This document shows positions 18,468-26,511 of a stretch of DNA of 64,000 bases, in pieces. The notes beneath the pieces are model-generated. The model was not told the DNA's origin. It searched no databases and saw nothing but the letters and a program-made list of their open reading frames with translations. The position numbers and the translations under genes were made by a program. Every line of letters begins with the position of its first letter. Within the stretch, counting starts at the first letter, position 1. This stretch comes from RBG-13-66-14 sp964436465 (GTDB lineage Bacteria > RBG-13-66-14), in NCBI GenBank assembly GCA_964436465.1, contig CAYTCV010000005.1:1-64000 (forward strand), written 5' to 3'.

Positions 18468-19370
18468 TCAGCCGAGAAAGCCGGATTCCGCGAACCAGTA
18501 AAACGCCCGGCCCACGAGGAGGGTCGCCAGACCGCAGAACATCGAGGCCTTCAGCCACCGCTGCACCTGCCCGGCCTTCCCGTGCGGGGAGATGGCGTAA
18601 CCGCCGATGACCACGAGGGGTAGCGCCATCCCGATGGCGACGGCCAGGGCGTCTACCAGGAACAGGCGGTCGAAGAGATAAAAGAGCGCCAGGGCGGGCG
18701 TCACGGCGAAGGCGACCGAGGCGCCGATGAGCCGCGCGGGACCCTCTCCCAGGCGCACCGCCAGTGTGCGCGCCCCGGCCTCTGCGTCACCGGGGAGGTC
18801 CTCCACGTCCTTGAAAATCTCCCGGGAGAGGTTCACCAGGAAGGCCAGGGCGGCCAGGGGGAGGACGCGGCTCAGACCACCCGCCGCCGTAGAGCCGTAG
18901 GCCAGGGCCAGGGACGTCATCAGCGCCACCACCAGGTTCCCGGCCAGACCGGTGTGCTTGAGGCGCATGGCGTAAATGACGGAAAGCAGGATGCAGAGCG
19001 GAACGATGACATACCCCGACGACGGGCCGAGGAAGGTCAACCCGAGCGCCGCGGCCCAGGCGCAGACGCTGAAAACGACGGCGGAGCGCGGGGATATGTG
19101 TCCCGCCGGCAGGGGGCGCTCCGGGCGGTTCACCCGGTCGATGGCGAGGTCCATCCGGTCGTTGAGGGCGTACCCCCCAGCGGCGACGAGGCTCAGGGCG
19201 AACGCGGCGGCGAGCAGCGGGCCGAGCGCCTCATACCAGCCGGACGTCGGACACGCGCCGGGCGGCAGCGCCAGGACGGCGCCGAACACGACGGCGGCGA
19301 AAACCAGGAGCATGTTGGTCGGCCGCGCCAGCCCCACGAAGGCCCTGAATCTCGTCACCGCCACACACAC
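18468..19370 (-). CDS. UbiA prenyltransferase, DGGGP-synthase-like (archaeal-type ether lipids)
   Basis: A 300-aa integral membrane prenyltransferase with about eight helices. The first Asp-rich motif is NDRMDLAIDRVNRPERPLP followed by AG; the second is REIFKDVEDLPGDAEAGART. Both follow the pattern of archaeal digeranylgeranylglyceryl phosphate synthase (NDxxDxxIDRxNRPxRPxPxG and REIxKDxEDxxGD) more than MenA or UbiA. The enzyme adds the second C20 chain to the glycerol backbone of archaeal lipids. It starts at a GTG three bases after the reductase gene, which supports a shared pathway. A quinone prenyltransferase role is the alternative. Confidence 0.82.
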   Translation of the reverse strand: MCVAVTRFRAFVGLARPTNMLLVFAAVVFGAVLALPPGACPTSGWYEALGPLLAAAFALSLVAAGGYALNDRMDLAIDRVNRPERPLPAGHISPRSAVVFSVCAWAAALGLTFLGPSSGYVIVPLCILLSVIYAMRLKHTGLAGNLVVALMTSLALAYGSTAAGGLSRVLPLAALAFLVNLSREIFKDVEDLPGDAEAGARTLAVRLGEGPARLIGASVAFAVTPALALFYLFDRLFLVDALAVAIGMALPLVVIGGYAISPHGKAGQVQRWLKASMFCGLATLLVGRAFYWFAESGFLG

Positions 19371-19373
19371 CGC

Positions 19374-20591
19374 CTAGAGAAGATGCCTCAGTTTTAAAAT
19401 CAGCCCCGGGGCGTTTTTCAGGGCGTAGCCGATGATTCTCAAGGGAGAGATTTCTCCCAGCTCGCCCTTCGCCGCCCCGGCCGCCAGGGCCGACACGGCC
19501 TGGTCTACCTCGTCGTCGGAGAGGCTCGTCACCAGGGTCTTGATTTTGAAGAGCTGGCGATGCTCACGCCCGTGCCGCGCCCGCCAGCGTTTTTCATAGA
19601 CACCGAGGGTCCCGGCCGTGGGTTCCGCGCCGGAGCCGAGGACCTCCGCCGCCGTCTGCCCGGCCAGCCGCCCGGCCTCCACGGCCCAGTTTATTCCCGC
19701 CCCCGAGAAGGGGTCCACCTGCCGCGCGGCGTCACCGGCCAGCATGCAGCCCTCGCCGACGAAGCCCCGGGGCGGCGGCGGCGTGGGGACGCAGCCGTGA
19801 ACCTCCTCCAGCACGGAAATCCCCGGTAAATTCGCGGTGAGGAAATCGCGCAGGTAGGCCTGCGCCGTTTTAGACCGTTCAGCGCCCGGAATTCCGAGCC
19901 CGACGTTCGCCGTCCCGCGGCCCTTGGGGAAGAGCCAGGCGTACCCCCCCGGCGCGACCCGGGAACCGAGGAAAAAGTAAACGGTGTCGTCCTTCACCCA
20001 GTCGGGCAGGCCGACGGCCAGTACCTGGGCCCCGGCGTGGACGTCGGCCAGGGGCAGGTGCCGGGAAAGACCCGTCCAGCGACCCACCAGTCCCTCCACC
20101 CCGTCGGCGCCCACGAGCACCGGGGCCTCCACCGTCTCCTGCCGGCCGAGGCGGCGCACCCCGACCCGCCACAGTCCGCCGTCCCGCTCGGCCCGGAGGG
20201 CCTGCGATTTGACCCACAGCTCGGCCCCGGCTCCGGCGGCCCGCTCGGCGAGGTGGAGGTCGAAAAGCTTCCGCTCGAGGACCCAGCCGGCGCCGTCCTT
20301 CTTGACGTGGGCCCGGTTCCCCCCGGGTGAAACGGTGATGCCGCCGTGGAGATGGGCGGCGCGGTATGGCGGGGCGAGGTCCCCCGCCGGGCCATCGGGG
20401 AAGAGAATCTCATCGTCGCCCAGTTCCTCGACGAACCCGTCGTGCCCGACCGCCTCGGCGCAGCGCACCGGGAAACCGACCTGCTGGCGCTTCTCCAGCA
20501 GGAGCACGCGCAGGCCGCCCCGGGCCGCGTGATAGGCGGTGCTGGAACCGGCCGGCCCCGCCCCCACGACTAGCACATCGCAACGCAACAT
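19374..20591 (-). CDS. Geranylgeranyl reductase family FAD-dependent oxidoreductase
   Basis: A 405-aa flavoprotein. The N-terminal FAD site is VVGAGPAGSSTAYHAARGG; the family continues with GFPVRCAEA, LVGADGVEGLVGRW and CMLAGDAARQVDPFSGAGI near residue 290. Members saturate geranylgeranyl chains of archaeal lipids, chlorophyll or menaquinone. Coupling to a DGGGP-synthase-like gene three bases downstream points to reduction of ether-lipid chains. The ATG has GGAGGA just before it. No menaquinone genes are visible in the window, but MenJ-like quinone reduction is not excluded. Confidence 0.85.
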   Translation of the reverse strand: MLRCDVLVVGAGPAGSSTAYHAARGGLRVLLLEKRQQVGFPVRCAEAVGHDGFVEELGDDEILFPDGPAGDLAPPYRAAHLHGGITVSPGGNRAHVKKDGAGWVLERKLFDLHLAERAAGAGAELWVKSQALRAERDGGLWRVGVRRLGRQETVEAPVLVGADGVEGLVGRWTGLSRHLPLADVHAGAQVLAVGLPDWVKDDTVYFFLGSRVAPGGYAWLFPKGRGTANVGLGIPGAERSKTAQAYLRDFLTANLPGISVLEEVHGCVPTPPPPRGFVGEGCMLAGDAARQVDPFSGAGINWAVEAGRLAGQTAAEVLGSGAEPTAGTLGVYEKRWRARHGREHRQLFKIKTLVTSLSDDEVDQAVSALAAGAAKGELGEISPLRIIGYALKNAPGLILKLRHLL

Positions 20592-20647
20592 TCCTCCGGA
20601 TTCGCCCTATCCCACGGGGACAGTTAATCGGACCAAGTATAACTTAA

Positions 20648-20670
20648 AGGCGAGGCTCATCGCCCCGCCT
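20648..20670 (-). terminator. Intrinsic terminator of the Omp28-like gene
   Basis: On the minus strand AGGCGGGG and CCTCGCCT form an eight-pair hairpin with a seven-base loop, followed by TTTAAGTT. The U tract is short. Confidence 0.6.
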
Positions 20671-20690
20671 CGTCGTTTCGAAGGGTATTA

Positions 20691-21437
20691 CTAGTTTTTC
20701 ATCGCCTTGATTTGGCCCCAGGAGGTCTCCACGACAGGGGTCTCCCAGTCGCCGAGGTCTACCCGGGCGGACTGGATTATCGCCTTGGTCATGAAGTTCT
20801 GGACGATGACGTACCCGACGAGGTCGTCCACCTTCCACATCGGGTCCACGTCGAACTCCTGTCTCCAGTAATGGACACCGTGGTTGTCCGGAATGAGCCA
20901 GCCGGGAAAATCGGGCTCGGTGATGCGCATGGTGTAGTTGTAGTGCCTTCCGCCCGCGGTCAGGTCCTTCTCGACGATGATGAAGTAGGCCCGGTAGTAA
21001 CCGTCGGGGACGTCGTCGGTCCACTCGAACCGGGCGTCGAGGTAGCCGTCGCTGCCGGTGATGTTCCCGTCGAGGAGGATGTCCATGGGGCTGGAAACGC
21101 TGATGCGGCCGGCGACGTACGCCGCGGCGCTGCTCCAGTTGACCCGGGTCCCGTCCACGTAGGTGTCGGGTACGGAGTTGACACCGTAGACGGACCGCCG
21201 GTTGTTTTGGTCGGTGGGGTTGTAGAGATAGAAGGGGTCACTGGCTCCCGGCCAGTTCATGTGCCACTCGCAGAGAATCACGTCATCATGGTATTGCGCG
21301 TCGATGGCCTCCCACGTCGCGTCTGCAGGGGGGCAGGAACCTCAGGTATAGTTGGTGAAGCCCTCGAGCACCACCATGCGCTGGGTGGCGAGGGTCAGCG
21401 CCGCCAGGGCTAAAAGCGTCAACACGACCTTCCGCAT
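20691..21437 (-). CDS. Probable selenoprotein: Omp28/thioredoxin-like exported protein with in-frame UGA
   Basis: Reading from ATG 21437 (AAGGAGGAAATC upstream) gives a signal peptide, then MVVLEGFTNYT, an in-frame TGA at 21344-21342 (codon 32), then GSCPPADATWEAIDAQYHD and an open frame to 20691. In Omp28/thioredoxin-like proteins this segment is EGFTxxxCxxC, so the TGA stands where the first redox Cys belongs (U-x-x-C). Reading it as selenocysteine gives 248 aa. The cis-Pro loop (GVNSVPDTYVDG) is intact, and no frame decay is visible on either side. A weak hairpin with a 14-base loop follows the TGA (about 21334-21307). The protein ends SWGQIKAMKN. Alternative: a truncated gene starting at ATG 21281. 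Confidence 0.72.
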
Positions 21438-21519
21438 GATTTCCTCCTTCGATTGTACCGATATGGACCTTTTTACGGGAATATTCCGAGAGAATCTTTA
21501 ACCTAAAACGACCCGCGCG

Positions 21520-22056
21520 TCAAGGCTTCTCGTTGACCGAAGCCAGGAGTTTGGGCAGGGACTCCTCGGCTATTTTCAGGTCCGCCACGGCGTCGGAGTA
21601 CGTGTCCAGAATCTCCCTGACGCGCTCCTGACGGGTGACGCGGTCCATGGAACCGCCCTCGTATTCGAGAACCAGGGACTCGTACGCCTCCTTGGCGTCG
21701 GAGAGGATGTCGGCGGCTGCGATGGCGGCGTCGTAGGCCGCGGCGCGTTCCTCGCCGAGCTCGGCCAGGCTCTCGGGAGCGGTGAGGTTGAAGAGGCGCA
21801 GCTTCTCCACCGGCGCCTCGATTGTGGCGAGCAGGTCATCGTCCACCGGGACGGTCATGCCCAACTCGTCGCTCTTCGTGAGCAGCTCCTTCACGCCATC
21901 CGAGGAGAGCGTGCCCAGCAGCTCCTGCAGGAGCAGGTCATAGGGCCGGCAGTCGTTCAGGTAGTTGGCCTCCGACCCCGACGCCTCGCCCGGTTCCTGC
22001 CCGCAACCCAAGACCAGGAATCCGAGCACGGCCAACGCTAAAAATGTGAATTTCAT
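21520..22056 (-). CDS. Helical lipoprotein, function unknown
   Basis: A 178-aa protein with a lipobox (GFLVLGCGQ, Cys about residue 18). The mature part is mostly helical and acidic, with regions that could form coiled coils (LAELGEERAAAYDAAIAAAD; RQERVREILDTYSDAVADLK). No catalytic motif or family is recognised. It is followed on the same strand by the Omp28-like gene after about 80 bases. Lipoproteins of this size and shape also occur at 22345 and 22904, on the opposite strand. Confidence 0.7.
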   Translation of the reverse strand: MKFTFLALAVLGFLVLGCGQEPGEASGSEANYLNDCRPYDLLLQELLGTLSSDGVKELLTKSDELGMTVPVDDDLLATIEAPVEKLRLFNLTAPESLAELGEERAAAYDAAIAAADILSDAKEAYESLVLEYEGGSMDRVTRQERVREILDTYSDAVADLKIAEESLPKLLASVNEKP

Positions 22057-22286
22057 AGCTCTCTCCTAAACGTGCAAGGTTGATGTTTTACCCGTACAAT
22101 CCTGTATGAACCTTGGTCGCCTCGACCCGTGTTTCCCCGGACGGAGGCAACTTCCCCTAATTCCCGACGCGGGGTGTCGCGGCCGCCCGTACACGGGTCC
22201 GGTCACCCCGAACGGTGCATCGCCTTTCCCTCCATTCAAGTATACCACGGCGCGGGCGGATTGAACAACGCAGGCGGGGGCCCGTC
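22057..22286. other. Intergenic region between divergent lipoprotein genes
   Basis: About 290 bases separate the divergent genes at 22056 and 22345. Apart from the promoter at 22287-22315, no further gene or clear repeat is visible. Confidence 0.5.
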
Positions 22287-22315
22287 TTGCCGAGGGTCGG
22301 GTCCTCTGGTAAGAT
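22287..22315 (+). promoter_or_regulatory. Putative promoter of the lipoprotein/GT2/RNase J operon
   Basis: TTGCCG and TAAGAT are 17 bases apart, 30 bases before the ATG at 22345. Each box matches the consensus at four of six positions. Confidence 0.5.
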
Positions 22316-22344
22316 AGACGCGATAATTATCCCCCGGAGATACG

Positions 22345-22899
22345 ATGGTTCTGCAAAGCCGGTTGCCGATGGCGCTCATCCTCCTAATCCTGCTCATCGC
22401 CGGTTGCGGCGAGAGGGAATCCAGGCTGGAAGAGGTGAAGCGCTACCACGAGCAGATGGACGGCCCGGACGGCGACGTACTGCTGCTGACCGAGCAAATC
22501 CGCCGCTGGACCGACGACATCGCCCGACTGGACCCCGAAATCGTCGGCCGCGAGGCCCCCAGGCTGTTGAACGAGGCGCTCACCTACCAGGAGAAGGCCT
22601 ACGAGTTCGGCGAGTTCTTTTCGAGCGCCCACTACGAAACGGAAATCATCAAGCAGTTCCTGGATTTAAAAATCGACCTGCTCGCAGTCCTCCAGGCGGA
22701 CCTCCAGTCGTTCATCGACGATTTCCTGAAGGTGTATAGTTTCTCGTCGGAGGACGAGGAGGCGCTGCCCGGTTACCACTCGGAGTGGGTCGCCCTGTCC
22801 TGCAAGAACTTCATCGAAGCCGTGGAGAAGGTCGAGGGCGAGTTCACCCGGGGCCGCCGCGTGCTCCTGTCGGAGTTCATCCTCATGGGGGAGCGCTAG
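22345..22899 (+). CDS. Lipoprotein, function unknown
   Basis: A 184-aa protein with a lipobox (LLIAGCGE, Cys about residue 21) and a long helical mature part (LEEVKRYHEQMDG, YQEKAYEFGEFFSSAHYETE). First gene of a seven-gene plus-strand operon that runs to RNase J. It resembles the following lipoprotein in length and in the KRYHEQ/TRYKNA region, so the two may be distant paralogs. No family is recognised. Confidence 0.7.
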   Translation: MVLQSRLPMALILLILLIAGCGERESRLEEVKRYHEQMDGPDGDVLLLTEQIRRWTDDIARLDPEIVGREAPRLLNEALTYQEKAYEFGEFFSSAHYETEIIKQFLDLKIDLLAVLQADLQSFIDDFLKVYSFSSEDEEALPGYHSEWVALSCKNFIEAVEKVEGEFTRGRRVLLSEFILMGER

Positions 22900-22903
22900 A
22901 GAC

Positions 22904-23458
22904 ATGCCGCGCATCATCATCGGGGCGCTCTTGGCGACGGTAATCCTGGGCGGCTGCGGCCGGAGCGCCTACGACGAGCTGACGCGGTACAAAAATGCGG
23001 CCACGCCCGCCGACGCGGAGTTGCAGGCCTGTCTGGATACCTACAACGGCAGATGTATCCACGTCGGCGAGGGGTACGGCCACCGTCTGCCCTTCGACTC
23101 GGTGGAAACCCGGGAGCTCCTGCTCCGTGTCCAGAGCGCGACGGAGGAACTCCGGGGGGTGGAGACGCCTGAAGTCGCCCGGTCCTTCGCCGAGGATAAA
23201 ATCGCCGCCGCCGAGGAAATCTGCGGGGCCTTCGAGCTGTTGGACGAGGTGACGCGGGGATGGGAGGACCGCCTCTCGACGGGCCTCCCGGCGGAGGGGG
23301 AGACCGAGCCCGCGCAGCTTTCGAGCGAGGACGCCGTGAAATGGCGCGGTGACATGGCGCGCGTGGACGCGTCCTTCGAGTCGGCCGACCGGACATTCGA
23401 CGACGCCGCCCTGGCGCTGGGGGCGGCCATCATCGCCGCCCATGACGAAGAGTACTAG
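22904..23458 (+). CDS. Lipoprotein, function unknown
   Basis: A 184-aa protein with a lipobox (VILGGCGRS, Cys about residue 18). The rest is predicted helical and acidic, with two Cys (QACLDTYNGRC) that could form a disulfide. It begins four bases after the previous stop. The gene order (two lipoproteins, a membrane protein, a glycosyltransferase, two methyltransferases) hints at a cell-surface role, but nothing in the sequence defines it. Confidence 0.68.
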   Translation: MPRIIIGALLATVILGGCGRSAYDELTRYKNAATPADAELQACLDTYNGRCIHVGEGYGHRLPFDSVETRELLLRVQSATEELRGVETPEVARSFAEDKIAAAEEICGAFELLDEVTRGWEDRLSTGLPAEGETEPAQLSSEDAVKWRGDMARVDASFESADRTFDDAALALGAAIIAAHDEEY

Positions 23459-23470
23459 GCGGAGGCGCAC

Positions 23471-23815
23471 ATGCGGTACAGTATGCTGGGGCTGGAATCC
23501 ACCTCCCTTTTCCGGAACCTCTTCTTCGTGTTCTGGGTCGTCCTGGGCGGGTTGGGATTAATCGGTTACGCGGCGTACCTCATCGGCTCCCTCGACGCAG
23601 GCCTGGCGGAGGACGATTTCCTGGCGGTGCTCTTCGGATGCGTCCTGGGACCGCCTTTCTACTCGGTCGTCTTCGCCGCCCTCGGTGCTCTGGGCAACGC
23701 GGTCTATAAAAGACTCCTGCGCAGCCTGTCCCCGCTCGTCGCGGAGATGGAGGAGACGGGCACGACCCCGGACCGGGGGAGAACCACCGCGGACGACCGG
23801 CTCCGGCTACCCTAG
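23471..23815 (+). CDS. Small membrane protein
   Basis: A 114-aa protein with two strong hydrophobic segments (about residues 17-41 and 50-75) and a polar C-terminal tail. It begins 12 bases after the lipoprotein and ends 10 bases before the glycosyltransferase. No family is recognised; a helper of the neighbouring glycosyltransferase is possible. Confidence 0.6.
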   Translation: MRYSMLGLESTSLFRNLFFVFWVVLGGLGLIGYAAYLIGSLDAGLAEDDFLAVLFGCVLGPPFYSVVFAALGALGNAVYKRLLRSLSPLVAEMEETGTTPDRGRTTADDRLRLP

Positions 23816-23825
23816 GGCGGATTGG

Positions 23826-24998
23826 ATGACGGCAGCCGTTTGGTCTCTCGTCGGTCTCATCGCCTTCGTCTACATCGGGTATCCCCTCCTCGTCGGCCTG
23901 GTGGGCCTCATCCGCCGCAGACGGCCCCGGGCCGATTCCAGCTTCCTGCCATCCCTCGCCCTGCTGATTCCCGCCCATAACGAGGCGACCGTCATCGCCG
24001 ACAAGCTCGCCAACGTCCTGGAGAGCGATTATCCTCCCGACAGGCTGCGGGTCTATGTCATCTCGGACGCCTCGGACGACGGCACCGACGCGGTGGTCTC
24101 GGGAACGGACGACCCCCGGGTGCGCCTCATCCGCCAGGAGCGGCGGGAGGGGAAGGTCAACGCCCTGAAGCGGGGAATCGCCGCGGCCGAAGACGCCGAG
24201 GTCATCTGCTTCTCCGACGCCAACTCGCGCTACGAGCCGGACGCCCTGCGAAGGCTGGCCGCCGTCTTCGCCGACCCCCGCGTGGGCGCCGCCTGCGGCC
24301 GCCTGCGCCTGTTGGGAACGGAGAAATCCGGCACCGCCGCCGGCGAGGGGCTGTACTGGCGCTACGAAGACGCCATCAAGGCCGCCGAATCTCTATCCGG
24401 AACGATGCTGATGGGGGCGGGGACGATTTACGCAGCCAGGCGGGTGCTCATCCCCGACGTGCCGGCCCACCGCGCCGACGACTCCATCGTCCCGCTCTCC
24501 ATCGCCGTCGGCGGGCGCCAGGTGGCCTGGGTGCCCGAGGCGGTGGCCTGGGAAAAGACCGCGGTGGATGCGGGCGAGGAGTTCCGGCGCAAGGTGCGAA
24601 TGGTCGCCCACGATTTCGGCGGATACTTCCACCTCGGGGGTTGCTGGCGACGGCCGTCGGTGGGGCTGCGCCTTTTTTTCCATAAATTCCTGCGCTGGCT
24701 GGTGCCCTTTTTCTGCCTGGCCGCCCTCGGCCTGGCGATTCCACCGGCGCTCACCGGCGACACGGCAATGCTCATCACGGCGCTGGTACTGGGCGGCGGG
24801 CTATTCTGGGGCGCGGCCGCCTGGGGCGCGATGGCCCTCGACTGGCGGCCTAAATCCCCGGCGGGCCGCCTCCTGGCCCTGCCCGGGCACTTCGTCATGG
24901 TGAACACGGCGTCGGTCTTCGGCATCTGCCGGTCGATTTTCCGGGGGAGCCAGGCCGCGTGGGAGGCCGCCCCCAGCTCGCGCAGAGGTCTTTCGTGA
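23826..24998 (+). CDS. Family 2 glycosyltransferase, membrane-bound
   Basis: A 390-aa processive-type GT2 enzyme: one N-terminal helix (5-27), a GT-A domain, and three or four C-terminal helices. Visible motifs are LIPAHNEATVI, ISDASDDGTD, the metal-binding DAN in CFSDANSRYEPDAL, and RADDSIVP as the acceptor-side acidic motif. It lacks a clear QxxRW. Such enzymes make surface polysaccharides or glycolipids from nucleotide sugars. The ATG at 23826 is chosen because the helix starts there. Its TGA overlaps the GTG of the next gene (GTGA). Confidence 0.85.
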   Translation: MTAAVWSLVGLIAFVYIGYPLLVGLVGLIRRRRPRADSSFLPSLALLIPAHNEATVIADKLANVLESDYPPDRLRVYVISDASDDGTDAVVSGTDDPRVRLIRQERREGKVNALKRGIAAAEDAEVICFSDANSRYEPDALRRLAAVFADPRVGAACGRLRLLGTEKSGTAAGEGLYWRYEDAIKAAESLSGTMLMGAGTIYAARRVLIPDVPAHRADDSIVPLSIAVGGRQVAWVPEAVAWEKTAVDAGEEFRRKVRMVAHDFGGYFHLGGCWRRPSVGLRLFFHKFLRWLVPFFCLAALGLAIPPALTGDTAMLITALVLGGGLFWGAAAWGAMALDWRPKSPAGRLLALPGHFVMVNTASVFGICRSIFRGSQAAWEAAPSSRRGLS

Positions 24999-25771
24999 AA
25001 CGGCCTCCCGACCGGGACAAGACCCGGGAGTTCTACGTCCAGGAGGGACCGCCGGACGGGGTCCTGGGGCGGTTGGCCCACGGGCGGGGGCTGGGCCTGC
25101 GGCGGGCGGTCCTGGGGCTGGAGGGGCTCCGGGACGCCATGCTGGGCGGTATAACCGGAAAGATGCTGCTCGAGTTGGGCGCGGGCTACGGCGACGAGCT
25201 GGTCGAATTCACCCTGAACGGCGCCCGGGCGGTGGGGGTGGATTTCGCCCTCACCCGGCTTCTACAAATCCCCCGAAAGGCGCGGGACGCCGGGACGTCG
25301 GTCGCCGTCGTAGCCGGGGATTGCCACCGTCTGCCCTTCCCCGACCGCTCCTTCGACATCGTATACGGCAGCGCCATCCTGGCCCATCTGGACCGTGGGC
25401 GGGCCTTCGCCGAGGCGCAGAGGGTTCTCCGACCCGGGGGCCGCTTGATTTTAGTCGAGCCGCTGGACCGGCACCCGCTCCTGAGGCTCTACCGCCGTTG
25501 GCTGAAGACGAGGGAGGACGTCGTGTCCTACCTCGACTACGCCGAGTTGGACGCGGACAGGCTGGGGGGCGGGTACGAACTGCGTCCCGCGGGGCTGACC
25601 TCGGCGTCTCTCCTGCCCCTGGCCGCCGCGGGGGTGGACGGCGCCTTCTGGCGAGGAGCGGCGCGGCTCCTCAACCGTCTGGACGCCCTGCTCTTCACGA
25701 AAAGTCTTTGGGCGCGCAGGCATGCCTGGGTCTGCCTCGCCCGCTACCGGGGGAAAAACCGTGAGCGCTGA
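24995..25771 (+). CDS. SAM-dependent methyltransferase (first of a tandem pair)
   Basis: A 258-aa class I methyltransferase. Motif I is LLELGAGYGDELVEF; VGVDFA and VAGDCHRLPFPDRSFDIVYG follow, then AQRVLRPGGRLILVEPLDR. The distinctive EPLDRHPLLR after the core is shared with the next gene, as is the C-terminal pattern LNRLDALLFTKSLWARR. The GTG start overlaps the glycosyltransferase stop by four bases. The substrate is probably a glycan or lipid made by the neighbour, which is inference. Confidence 0.85.
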   Translation: MKRPPDRDKTREFYVQEGPPDGVLGRLAHGRGLGLRRAVLGLEGLRDAMLGGITGKMLLELGAGYGDELVEFTLNGARAVGVDFALTRLLQIPRKARDAGTSVAVVAGDCHRLPFPDRSFDIVYGSAILAHLDRGRAFAEAQRVLRPGGRLILVEPLDRHPLLRLYRRWLKTREDVVSYLDYAELDADRLGGGYELRPAGLTSASLLPLAAAGVDGAFWRGAARLLNRLDALLFTKSLWARRHAWVCLARYRGKNRER

Positions 25772-26510
25772 GGGGAGAATCGGCGAGCTGCGCCGTTTCT
25801 TCGGCGCGGAGCGGGACCCGGGACCGCTCACCAGCCTCGCCCTCGGTGAGCCCGCGGGAAGGTCCGTAGCCGTGGCCGACCTGCGCCGCCGGTGGCGGGA
25901 ATCGCTGGGGGAGATTCGGGGGCGGCGCGCCCTGGAGCTCGGATGCGGGCACGGCGGGGAGATGGCGTACCTGGCGGGAAGGGGCGCTACCGTGGTCGGG
26001 CTCGACCTCTCACCCCGGCGGTTGAGCACCGCGAGGTCCGGCGTCCCGGGGGCGGCGGTCCTGCTGGCCGACGCCGAACGGCTGCCCTTCGCCGACGGCT
26101 CCTTCTCCCTGGTGTGCGGGAACTCGATTCTGGTACACCTGGACCGGGAAAGGGCCTTCGCCGAAATCGGGCGGGTTCTGGAGCCCCGCGGGACGGCGGT
26201 ATTCCTCGAACCGCTGGACCGGCACCCCCTGCTGCGCGTGTTCCGCGCCCTCTTCACCCGGCGGCGGGGACTCGCCGGCTACCCCTCCCTGGAGGAACTG
26301 GAGGGGATTAGCCTCGGGGGCGGGACGGACGTCACCCCGTGGTATCTGACGGCGGCGCTGCCGATGTTCGCCGAACGCCTGTTCGGAACGAGCGGCCTCA
26401 CCCACGGCCTGGCCGAGCTCCTCTCCCGGTTCGACGACTGGCTCTTCCGCCGAAGTCTTTGGGCCGCCCGGCTCGCCTGGACGGCATTCGCCGTTTACCG
26501 CAAGGAGTAA
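25761..26510 (+). CDS. SAM-dependent methyltransferase (second of a tandem pair)
   Basis: A 249-aa class I methyltransferase, paralog of the preceding one: ALELGCGHGGEMAYL (motif I), VVGLDLSPRR, DAERLPFADGSFSLVCG, FLEPLDRHPLLRVFRALF and a matching C-terminus (LSRFDDWLFRRSLWAARLAW). Its GTG start overlaps the previous gene by 11 bases, and RNase J starts one base after its stop. The pair looks like an in-place duplication with both copies intact. Confidence 0.85.
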   Translation: MSAEGRIGELRRFFGAERDPGPLTSLALGEPAGRSVAVADLRRRWRESLGEIRGRRALELGCGHGGEMAYLAGRGATVVGLDLSPRRLSTARSGVPGAAVLLADAERLPFADGSFSLVCGNSILVHLDRERAFAEIGRVLEPRGTAVFLEPLDRHPLLRVFRALFTRRRGLAGYPSLEELEGISLGGGTDVTPWYLTAALPMFAERLFGTSGLTHGLAELLSRFDDWLFRRSLWAARLAWTAFAVYRKE

Positions 26511-26511
26511 G

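Noticed and set aside
18468..20591. Menaquinone synthesis pair (MenA and MenJ-like reductase)
   Set aside because: The motif REIxKDxED and the NRPxRPLPxG segment fit DGGGP synthase better, and no other menaquinone gene is present; kept as an alternative only.
20691..21281. Omp28-like gene beginning at Met 21281
   Set aside because: This start lacks a ribosome site and removes the signal peptide and redox motif; the upstream ATG with AAGGAGG and a single in-frame UGA explains the sequence better.
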